Shown piece after piece: positions 47,301-57,976 of a stretch of 64,000 bases of DNA. How positions within the stretch are numbered: position 1 is the first letter of the stretch; each line of letters starts with the position of its first letter. The notes beneath the pieces were generated by a model. The model had not been told where the DNA came from and ran no database searches. It was given only the letters and a program-made list of their open reading frames with translations. This DNA is from Narthecium ossifragum. Its lineage: Eukaryota; Streptophyta; Magnoliopsida; Dioscoreales; Nartheciaceae. The stretch covers positions 3,161,072 to 3,225,071 of the forward strand of contig OY986965.1 in assembly GCA_963920575.1 (NCBI GenBank), in the 5' to 3' direction. A program made the translations under genes and the position numbers.

Positions 47301-50300
47301 TTGAGAACTTAAGTGTGAGGTGTATAGACACATTTTCTTTCTACTACTACAAGGACTGAAAATTCTCGACTTACCTTACTGCCTCAGGACTATAACCAAT
47401 AACATAGTATGTTATGCCTGTCCACACTAACGATTCAAGTAGTGAGATTGGAATTTTTGTGATTGTAGCCGGAATTGTATACACCCATGCAGGATAGAAG
47501 GAGAAGTCTCTGTGTTTGAAGAGCACTGGAAGTTTTGAAACTGTCATGGCCATTTCTGGCCATCCATTGACTGTGAATAGGATAAGTGAGTAAAACAATG
47601 GACCAAAGTAGAAATTTGCATGAGCTGCTTCAGCTCTAATTTGTGGACGTAGAAACACCGTCATTGTGATGAGTGCTACACATGCCAGCTACAAAAAAAT
47701 GGAACAGACAGCTTTAGCTTGGTAATGGTTGTCAAAGATCAGTGATTCAGTTGATATCACTTAGTAATGTAGAAATGTGACCTGACAGGTTTTAAGAATG
47801 TAGACGAATGAGTTCCTCTTCATGAGTAGCAATTCTCTCGCCGTGCAAGCTTTTAACAATTCCCATTTAGACAAAGAGTATGTATTGAATGTTATGGCAT
47901 TTTTATTATATTGAGACTTGTCAAAAGGCTTTGATAGCTCTTCATTTAGGCTTTTTCCAATCTGGTTTGCGTTGAATTTATTGGATAACTGATCCACCGA
48001 AATAAAGCTATAGCATTCGTGGGGCCGGTTCCAGTATCGCTCTTGATCTTTTCTGGACAAAACCTGATTAGAGTTTAAAAATGTTAGGGCGACCGATTTT
48101 TAGAGTAAACAATTTTTGGTAGATATCTAGTTACCTCCTGGAGAAAGTCGGCTACTCCTTTTCTTTCTGGACATTTGAGTCCACACTCTTCAAAAAAATC
48201 AAGAACTTGACTGCGAGGTCCGTGATATGCAATCTTGCCTTCTGCCATTAGAATAATGTCATCAAAGAGCTCATAGGTCTCAGGTGCTGGCTGAAGGAGT
48301 GAAACCACCATTGTAACTTCCATGATATGAGCCAATTGCTGCAGACAAGTGACAACTTGAAACGTTGTAGAGTTGTCTAATCCGGTTGATATTTCATCCA
48401 TAAAAAATGCTTTTGTTGGTCCAACAATCATCTCTCCTGGTAAGTGCAATCAAATGATTAGTAGAGCTATATGGAGGATGGTTTCAAAGAAATGAAACAA
48501 AACAACTATAGGGGGAACCGACTATCTACAAGACTTGCTCTATGCTATTGGTGACAGTACCCATAGTTAGTCTTTTTTTCTGGCCACCTGAAATGCCTCT
48601 TCTCATGGCATCTCCGACCATTATATCTGCACAGATATCCAGCCCCATGATCTAACAAGCAATAGCATCTTATGGAATCAGTTTCGGAAAAAGTAACTAC
48701 AAATTGGGGGACAATTGTTGTGAGTTGATCATGCATTCAAAACAATTTTTGTTTGTTTCATTGAATTACCTTCATTATGTAATCTGTCTGAAGAGTTCGT
48801 TCTAATCCCTCCACAGTTATTGCCTGAAACAAAAACAGAATGAAGTTGTTTTTTTTCACTTATGGTGATTCAATAGGTATAACATGCTATCAATATGGTA
48901 TCTATGTAGAACTGTATAACATGCCCATCCACTTGCCTTGTTTTATCCCCCCTAAATGACGTTTATAACCTTTTGATGCTTTGCATCCCTTTTCTTATTT
49001 TCCTGAATTGTGTTCTAATATACTTCTTGCCATGCCTCATATAGCGTTGATCCTTTTCACCAAGGTAAAAGTACTTTTTTTTTGTGTTGCAGGCATGGTT
49101 TACCTTCATGTATGTGTCTATCTCGGGGTCAGGGATAATTCCTGCCTCCTTTTCTCTTCTGCTAACTTCCTGCATAATTTCTATACAGAAAATGCCAACA
49201 TTCAGCACATGTTGTTTGGGTGCAACCAATTATCATTATTTCAATGTGCAAAGGGGCGGACTTTTACCTGCTCTGCTGCCAACACCCTGACATCGTGCTG
49301 AAAAGTCCAGTGTTTCCCTCACTGTCATCTCTGGGGTGTGCAGGTCATGTTGTCCTATGTAGGTTGATGTTTTCTCAGGAACAAAATCATCCAATTTGAA
49401 GCCATTATAGGACACCTCCCCTCTGACCTGTGAAAAGGTACTTGCTAAGTTCTGATGAGGGGCTTAAATTTTTTTATATGATATCTGTTATGGAAGCTAG
49501 TTGAGATACAGTGTAGAGGGCTGAGCTGACTGCGATGAAAGATGCTTTTCGTCAAGTATAAGGCACGAAGGAAGCTAGTTGAGATACAGTCTAGAATGAG
49601 TAATTGTTGATTATTAGTAACGTTGATGGCACAGAGGTGACAATTTTATTCAATAACAAATTAAACGAAAACACTTGTCGAAGAACATTTTGGTGATGTT
49701 TTGTGAACACATAAGGACCTTGGTCTGCTTGTAAACAGTTCCACGTAGATTAATAAGTGAAAAATGACTAATTCCAGTATGCTCTCAATCAGGATAAATT
49801 AGATTAGGATTATGACAAGAGCATAACTTAGTGAAGAAGGTTGGTCAAGGAAAATGTGTGCTCTCATTTATAATTAGTGGTTGAGGAACTGTTTCTAACA
49901 ATCATTTACAAACCATTTCCTTTTTTTCATCAGGTAGGCGAAAAGTTGCAGTACCTTGAGCGATTTGTCTAGCTTCCCAGCAAGTGCAAGCAAAAAAGTG
50001 GTTTTTCCGCATCCTGGAGGCCCAAGTAAGAGTGTCATCCTGCAATGAAGAATTTGATCAAGTCAAAGCTGCTACAAACAAAAACATTGGATCACTTTAC
50101 TCCTGCTTATGTGTTGCTTCAGGGGTATAAGTCTCATCCTAATTTTTCTACATTCATATAGAAGTTAGCATGACTGTCAGGTGTCAAAACAATTGTTATA
50201 TTCACAACTGATCTTCGTTGATGCTTATAAATGAACTCTAGTGAATGAACTGACACAAAAATTAATGGTCTCTCTATCTCGACTATGTAAATCTGAATAT

Positions 50301-51317
50301 ACTTGCCTGGATGGCTTGATGATGCCACTCACATCCTTTATGATGCTTATCTTTGCCTCTTGAGGCTTTAGGCCTGGAAATGGGAGACCCTGTTGTAGGA
50401 GGAGTTCATTACAGTCAAATACTAACAAATTCATAACTGAGTATAGAATAATTTACTGTATGCGTTTTTCTGCAGAATTCTGGTTTGATGATATGTTCAT
50501 TGAGCATTTAGATGGGGGTAAAATCAATTATCGTGACTTTGTAGACCCTTCCATGCAATTCACACGAACTCCTCTATTATACAAAAGTTATGCCATCTAG
50601 ACTGATGGTGATGCTTAATCACCGATTTGTATGCATGAATTACCCCAGAAATCAGCGGGATATGAGAGTAGTTTCCAAACAAACATGTTTGTCAATAGAA
50701 AAGTAAAAGCAGCAGTGTCTTAATTAAACAAGCAAAACAAGGAGCAATCAACTGGGAATATCCCGCTTACTGTGAAGATGCTTTTAGCTGTGTTCCATAG
50801 AGTAGGCAGGGGCTTCCATCTGACAACTGAGCATTCTGCTTCTACTTGAAGGCTTCTATATCTTACCTCTATAGTTGGTTGTTTCACATTTACTCTGCAT
50901 GTAAGCAAAGGAGCTTTCTAAAATAAGGAACTTGTAGACAAACATGTTTTAGATGAGAGCATAAGCTGAGAAACATAATCTTACCTGTCTAATCTATTTC
51001 TTTGTTTCTGCAGCAGCTGGCGGTTGTCGTTCTCAATATGCTTGATGAGTTTCTCAATGAACAAGTGTCTTTCAGCAGCTCCAAGCTTGGTAACATCAGG
51101 CACTAGCTTTTCCTTTTGTTCTTCTCCACCACCACCACCCTCTCGCCTGCAGTGCTCAATCAATGATGTTATAAAAGGCAGGATGCCTTGCATGATGAGC
51201 AAAGCTGCTACTTGGCTGAAAAATAGTTCGAGGGAGATGGAAAGGTGACCTTGGACTTGGCGCTTCATGGCCAATAGTAGAGGAGAGTACTTCGCCTCGG
51301 CCCTTGGAATGATCCAT
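41356..51317 (-). CDS. Full-size PDR-type ABCG transporter
   Basis: Twenty-five exons: 51250-51317, 50985-51146, 50771-50894, 50307-50389, 49955-50039, 49268-49427, 49104-49180, 48770-48823, 48561-48651, 48135-48436, 47782-48063, 47375-47688, 47120-47280, 46936-47039, 46681-46834, 46431-46592, 46235-46308, 45819-46151, 45429-45719, 44466-44549, 43591-43724, 43279-43506, 42284-42455, 41901-42155, 41356-41622. All are in phase, giving 1,406 residues, normal for plant pleiotropic drug resistance proteins. The order NBD1-TMD1-NBD2-TMD2 is reversed as in ABCG. NBD1 has GPPGCGKTT (about 153-161), signature ISGGQKKR and Walker [15 protein letters not shown]2 has GVSGAGKTT (about 852), LSTEQRKR and [12 protein letters not shown]. 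The C terminus shows the PDR motif region [19 protein letters not shown]. It would export hormones or secondary metabolites across the plasma membrane; the substrate is unknown. Intron 4 uses a GC donor. It appears intact. Confidence 0.93.
42206..42252. repeat. (GAGAGG)n microsatellite in transporter intron 23
   Basis: A six-base GAGAGG/GGGAGA unit is repeated about seven times between exons 24 and 23 of the ABCG gene. The open frames it generates on both strands are artefacts. Confidence 0.85.
43926..44190 (-). mobile_element. TRIM (miniature LTR retrotransposon) in transporter intron 20
   Basis: Two direct repeats of 76-77 bases, 43926-44002 and 44115-44190, read on the minus strand TGTTAGACTATATACC to GAGTGTCTCACA. 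The 112-base interior begins next to the right-hand repeat with TGATATCAAAGC, a degenerate tRNA-Met primer site. It ends with GTGAGGGGGCG, a purine tract, before the other repeat. GGAAC flanks the whole on both sides (43921-43925 and 44191-44195). No coding capacity. These are the defining features of a TRIM element. It lies between exons 20 and 21 of the ABCG gene, in the same orientation. Confidence 0.9.
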
Positions 51318-53085
51318 TGTAGTCGACAGCCTAAAGTTCGAGATCAAGTTTTCAGAAATTTATAGCTGTGAAGCCTTTGTCAATGTGGTGATGTATGAAG
51401 TAGTATCATTGCATTGGTCTCTGGCATTGTCAAGAATTGCTTCAAATGATACTTTAGAGTTTCTGAACATTTCGTCGCTATCAATCATCTATTCTAGCAC
51501 AGCTGAATTCCCATCTCTTCAAATGCTACTAGCTATTTTATATCTAGCACAGCTGATTGCACTTACATGTAGATATATTTTGCCAAAGTGCTCCGTGGAT
51601 TGTTCATGTATGAACTTGTAAATGTCTGTATCACTGGTTTATTATTCGCTTTAATCAAATCGAGATTTATGGATTCTCTATTAGGAACTATAGCTATATA
51701 TGACAAGGTTAAGTCGGCAAACATTACACTAATATGAAGTTCTTTGTCCTTGGTTTAAATTGGTAGAATGTGACTGACCTAATATATTGTGGAACTAGTT
51801 GTGTAATCCAGCCAGCCGGCTTGGAGTTAATTTTGAGCTTATGACCTTTGGAAACTTAAGAATTATCTAAGACGAGTCCAAACAACTTTGAAAACAAACT
51901 GGCTCTGACCCATTTTGATTCCGGGTGGAGCTTGAATTGATCAAGCTTGCACTGTAGAACCCAATTCCAAGTTCTAATTGGGAAAACAATAAACTCGAAC
52001 TAGAACTTACCTTGATGTATAGCTTACCGTTGAGATATCCTAATGCTGGTCTTCGAGCTCAGTTTGAAGCCAGTTTCGAGCTAGAGAAGTCTGATCAAAC
52101 TCGGCTCATCTAGACCCGAATTGAGCTCGATAGAGTATTATATCGGGTTAAGGTCGAGCCGAACTCGAGCAACTTGATTATTTATTTGATTATTTTGATA
52201 GGTATCTAGCAAGCCGGCTGAAAAAATATTTATATACATTTGGCGATGCCACATGACCGACCGAAAAAATATTTATATACATTTGGTAGATGCTGACTGA
52301 CATAAAGCATCGACTTTTTGTTTGAGAGTCTGATGTAAGCGTCTAAGCATATGTTAGTTTAGCCTTTGGATTCAACTTATCAAAAAAAAAAAAAAAATGA
52401 TGCATGACATAAAACATCAATTTTTTGTTTAAGAGTATGATGTAAGCGTATGTTAGTTTAGCCTTCGAACTCAACTCATCACAAAAAAAAAAAAAAAAAA
52501 AAGCTGCTGCATGACATAAAACATCGACTTTTTGTTTGATTTTGTTGCTTTCTTGTGCAGGCCGTAAGAATATTATGCACTTAATGATTGAAGCCAGTCA
52601 GTCAATTTGCCATTGGTTGAATTCTCCAATTGCTACTAGATATTTTATGTTTCTTTTGGCATATTTATCTATTAAAATGGTCTCAACTGCAAAAATATCC
52701 TTGCTTAGTTAAAATCTATCCTTGAAAATACTTTAAATGGGAACAATGGAATTAAAATGATAACTAGAAATGTGTGCAAAATGGCCAAAATATCATTTAT
52801 TTATGAGTATTTTGAAATAATTTATTCTCAACGAAACACTTTGGCACTTTGCAGATGTAAATTCAAAAAACTAGAAGAATATTTTGGTCATTTTAACTTA
52901 CATGATAATGGTTCTTAAATCTTAATAGTATGGTTTAATTAAGCTAGTTAAAGGACACGTACAGAAACAACTTCTAATAAAGTAATACAGTCTTGATGTC
53001 ATTTATTAGTAACGGAAAAATATCAGGCTGAACAATAGGACAGCGTCTCTCCTTAATTTGAGGACTTCACTCGTGTAATCCAGCA
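51318..53085. other. Intergenic, SINE-like tandem units, no gene
   Basis: The upstream region of the ABCG gene. Between about 52265 and 52545 a unit of about 110-120 bases (GACATAAARCATC...GATGTAAGCG...TTAGCCTTYGRAYTCAACT) occurs two and a half times, each copy closing in a run of 15-20 A. A-tailed repeats of this size resemble SINE tails, but no tRNA-like box A/B was found. From 52030 to 52200 the text is AT-rich with GAGCTCGA motifs. No coding frame is convincing. Confidence 0.45.
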
Positions 53086-53475
53086 TGCGAATGGTAGAAA
53101 GTATTAGCGACGGTTATCTGCTAAATAATACTTTTAATTTCGCGGCGGCAAAAGATTGGTCGCTGAAGATTCACCGGCGGTTGGCTTGTTAGCGGCGGCG
53201 GCGGCCCTGCTTAATAGTACTTATTTTAACGGCGAAAGTTTTGCGGCCATCTGCTGATTAATACTTTCTAACGACGAAAAGTTTTGTCGCGGCAAAAGGA
53301 TTGGTGGTAAGATTCAGCGGCGGTTTAGCTTATTAGCGGCGGCCATCTACTTTTAACGACGAAATATTCCTTGACGGAAAAGATTGGTCGCTAAAGATTT
53401 AGTGGCGGTTAGATGACCGCGTTGAATGATAGAGAGTATTAGCATGGTTGCAGCTGAATAATTAGCGGCGATTCT
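53086..53475. repeat. Imperfect tandem array, CACTA-subterminal-like
   Basis: TTAGCGRCGG, GCGGCGGCAAAAGATTGGTC and ACGACGAAA motifs recur every 60-120 bases. The segments GAATGGTAGAAAGTATTAGC at 53089 and GAATGATAGAGAGTATTAGC at 53423 are direct repeats bracketing the array. Such AGCGGCGG arrays are typical of subterminal regions of plant CACTA transposons, but no CACTA terminus was identified, so the class is tentative. Confidence 0.45.
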
Positions 53476-54920
53476 TTGACCTTGATGACTTTGATTGAAA
53501 CTTACTTCTGATGAATTTATTAACTTTGAGCTCAGGACTGACTGATGATCAAGTTCGGTTTGTTAAATTTCACTACCGAATTTAATTTCAAACCTATTTC
53601 AACGTTTGAAAGTAAACCGGCTCTAATCCAAATTGATTTTCAATAGAGCTTGAATCGTTCAAGCTTACGCTGTAGAACCTAATTCAAGTCATGATTTGGA
53701 AAAACAATAAACTCAAAAAATGGAGATCTACGTGGAGCAGAAAGGAGATATACGTTTAGTTGGGCTGACGGAGGATGTCTGATCTAAATTATGACATGAT
53801 ATATCAGGCGATCGAGATGAAGTCTTGTGAAAGAGAATAGTGAAGGGTGTTGGTTAGCGAGTGGTCAGGAGAGAGAGTGTGTGGAGTGGTGTTTACTCGT
53901 GTAAGATGACAGAAAAGGGTCATCTAGTTACATACAATATCGATTTGAATGTAGATATGATGCTAACGGTACAAATGAGAAGTGATGGTTACGCGAAAAT
54001 ATTATACACTTACGTACTGATGCTAACCGTACAAATTGCTCCACCCTTTTGTATTATACATCACTGCTAACGTCTGTCTCACTTAAAGCTCGGTCGAGTC
54101 CATTGGTTGAAACCTTCAATTGATGCTAGTGATTTTATGGGCTTTTGTTTTTGTGTGTGCATTATGTATGATGTATCTATTAAAGTGGTCTCAACTGCAC
54201 ATATAACTAAAAATGATCATACGTACGTACGAAATGGCCAACATATCATTTATATGTCGGTTTACCGTCTACTAACTTAATGTCGTTGGGTCTTTGATGG
54301 TAAATCAAATTGTTTTGGTAATGAAGAATTCATTTTGAACAGTTTTAAAATATAAGGTTCAAACTGAATATTTTTAAAATTACATAATAATAAAGTGTTA
54401 TTTGCCATAGAAGTTAATATATAGTTCCGAATAAAGAATCCATAACTCTTGATTTGATTTAAACGAAAAATAACCCATTGCAAACCAGATGTTAGAGAAT
54501 TTCCGGCAGACATTGACTTACATATTGGCGCACCCTCATGTATCATGTATTCATACGAGTTATGAATAATTAAACCGAGAATCTTGGCTCAGGGGGATAC
54601 AAGGTTAATGTAAGCTATTTCATTGACTACAGCTAATTTATACAACCAAATACAAAAATTGATAAATTACATTGCCGTTAGAATAATGCATCTTTTACAA
54701 AGTTCCCTATACTTCAAACGACGGTTGTAAAAGAATTTCCTTTTTCTTTGTCCGTTCGCAACCAAATATCAAAAAAGTAGTCCACGAATCAAATATATTC
54801 GGGAATATTTCCTTGGAAAGTTTCATATGAATGCAATTGAACTCAACTAAGCAAAAAAAGAAAAAAAAGACAAAATTGAACTACAGTGGTGGTCAAATAT
54901 AAACTACATCAAAAACATGC
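53476..54920. other. Intergenic, no gene
   Basis: AT-rich spacer. 53760-53880 is a partial copy of the repeat at 39625-40570 (GGATGTCTGATCTAAATT..., then CGATCGAGATGAAG). From 53920 to 54060 a TGATGCTAACGGTACAAAT segment recurs. Nothing else is recognised. Confidence 0.45.
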
Positions 54921-54923
54921 TAA

Positions 54924-55074
54924 GGGTCCGTTTGGATTGATGATAAGTATGCATAAACTCCATTTATGCATCCAAATACTTTATACACAATCTTACGTAA
55001 CTACATTTAATGCTTGCATAACTTTTACTTTATCCAACATACAAACTTATCTTATCCTCGATCCAAACAGACCC
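54924..55074. mobile_element. Harbinger/Tourist-like MITE, copy 1
   Basis: Terminal inverted repeats GGGTCCGTTTGGATTGATGA and, inward from the other end, GGGTCTGTTTGGATCGAGGA. TAA stands on both sides (54921-54923 and 55075-55077), the 3-base target duplication typical of PIF/Harbinger elements. 151 bases, no coding potential. Confidence 0.75.
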
Positions 55075-55126
55075 TAAATCTACCAAAATAAAAAAGGATA
55101 GATTTCATATTACACACTACATCAAG

Positions 55127-55276
55127 GGGCCGTTTGGATTGAAGATAAGTATACGTAAACCCCATTTATGCATCCAAACACTTTATCCACAATCTTACAT
55201 AATTACCTTTAATGTTTGCATAACTTTTACTTTATCCAACATACAAACTTATCCTATCCTCAATCCAAACGGGCCC
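55127..55276. mobile_element. Harbinger/Tourist-like MITE, copy 2
   Basis: Same family: GGGCCGTTTGGATTGAAGAT at the left, CCAAACGGGCCC at the right. The right flank is TAA (55277-55279), shared with copy 3. The left flank reads CAA or AAG, so its target copy is mutated or absent. Confidence 0.65.
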
Positions 55277-55279
55277 TAA

Positions 55280-55429
55280 GGGCATGTTTGGATTGAGGAT
55301 AACTATGCATAAACCTCATTTATACATCCAAACACTTTATCCATAATCTTACATAACTATATTTAATGTTTGCATAACTTTTATATTATCCAACATACAA
55401 ACTTATCCTATCCTCAATCCAAATGAGTC
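55280..55429. mobile_element. Harbinger/Tourist-like MITE, copy 3
   Basis: GGGCATGTTTGGATTGAGGA at the left, ATCCAAATGAGTC at the right, with TAA on both sides (55277-55279 and 55430-55432). It abuts copy 2 through the shared TAA. Its right end was later used as the target of a hAT element. Confidence 0.7.
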
Positions 55430-55433
55430 TAAG

Positions 55434-56070
55434 TAGGGGTGTCCATCCGGGCCGCCCCGGGTAACCGGTCCGGGCCGGGTTAGAGGCAATACCCAGTCCG
55501 GCCCTTGTAACCATCCGGACCGCGCCGGGCCAGTACCGGCCCCATTAGAACTTCCACTCGGTCTGGCCCAGTTAAGGCCCTGCCCGGTTTGGAGACCGGG
55601 CTGGACCGGACCGGGCCAGTTAGGCCCGGTTGGCCCGGTTCTCTTTAAAAAAAGAAAAGAAATTGTCACCTGTGACACAGGTGAGGTCACCTGTGATAGT
55701 GTCACAGGTGACCGTTTGAGGGACACAGGTGACCCGGTTTGTGACCCTCAAACCGAGTCACCTATGTCACAGGTCACCCTCAAAAGGGTCACTTTGTGTC
55801 CGTTTGAAATCAAAATCAAACGGTCACATTGCTTCACATTGAGCAATGTGACCGGCTGTGACTTCAAATGTTCACCATGACTGTGCAGCAGAGCTCATCT
55901 TTGTATAAAACCCGGACCGGGTTTTAGACTAATGGGTACGGGTCCGGCCCTGAACCCGGATTAGCCCGGTCCAGCAGGGCCAACACCCGGGCCGGACCAG
56001 GCTATAGCCCAGACGGGCCTGGGCTGGACCCGTACCGGGCTGGGCTATTTGGGCTTTTTGGACACCCCTA
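55434..56070. mobile_element. Non-autonomous hAT element, copy A
   Basis: Ends TAGGGGTGTCC and GGACACCCCTA are exact inverted repeats. The 8-base AGTCTAAG flanks both sides (55426-55433 and 56071-56078), the hAT target length. Subterminal regions are rich in CCGGGCC/GGCCCGG motifs. The centre (about 55670-55865) holds overlapping palindromes around GTCACCTGTGACAC and a CAATGTGA/TCACATTG pair. No transposase. 637 bases, between the MITEs and the second H2A.X gene. Confidence 0.88.
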
Positions 56071-56089
56071 AGTCTAAGTCTATTCATAA

Positions 56090-57054
<965 letters not shown>

Positions 57055-57976
57055 GCTCCACCGTCCCCCCTCTTTAACCTCTCTCTCTCTCTCTCTCCGG
57101 CTTGGCTGGCTTTTGTTAGGGTTCTCTCTCTATGCAGGCGATTCTGTGGAAAAGGTGTAATTATACCCACTAATTATGAATGAATAGAATCTAGTATTTT
57201 GTTCCTCAAATTGGATTCTATTGTTTGTGAATTTGACCGATTATTTGGGGGCATTGGCGCGAATTTCCAAGTTCGAAATAGTGAATGTTGGGACCCACAC
57301 ATATAGGAAGGTGACTAAGGTGCCACGTGGAATCGGGTGCAGGTAGCTGAAGGTGGTCGGTCCACCCTACAATGAGATGAGTCACATTATGCAATAACAT
57401 AACATCTAAAATGTATAAATTTTTTTTAGTAAATTATAGGTGTTTGAGTCCTAAGTTCTATGAAAAGATTGCTAATCTGGATTTTTATTGATTTATTTTT
57501 TGTGGAATCTTTATGTTCCTTCGAAACTCACTAATATATAGAAAAATTGAGTAGTCAGGAAGAACAATCAAAACACACTTATGTTTTTTTAGAATCTTTT
57601 ACTGATTTATTCATAGTTTGATCACAATGGAAACCAAAGTAATATTGTATTTATCAAACACGGAGTGTGATGTCTTCGTGATAAGCAATCTAATTCTAAG
57701 ATATTCGACAAAAAAAAAAGGAAGAAATGGAACTTGTACTCCAAACTAGCATCAAACAGATACAAAATATGGCACTGCCGTTATGAAAAGATTTAGACAC
57801 AATACGAGGTAAATAAAGATTACAATTACTAACTAGATGAGAATCTCCAACCTTCCAGTGTTCTTGTGGTCAATATAATTAGTTAGCCGTGTTTCCTGTT
57901 GAGAGGAAAGGTCAGCAGCGTAATAAAAGCTCGCATGATCTGAAAGGCACTACATGATCTGGAAGTAGATGCAAGC
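57055..57976. other. Convergent 3' spacer, no gene
   Basis: Contains a CT run (57081-57098) in the probable H2A.X 3' UTR, AATGAATAG-type polyadenylation context near 57178, and AT-rich sequence. The last 100-200 bases before 57977 are probably NOP53 3' UTR. Nothing else is seen. Confidence 0.45.

Noticed and set aside
54277..54546. 89-codon minus-strand frame
   Set aside because: AT-rich spacer sequence with no recognisable domain and no splice or promoter context.
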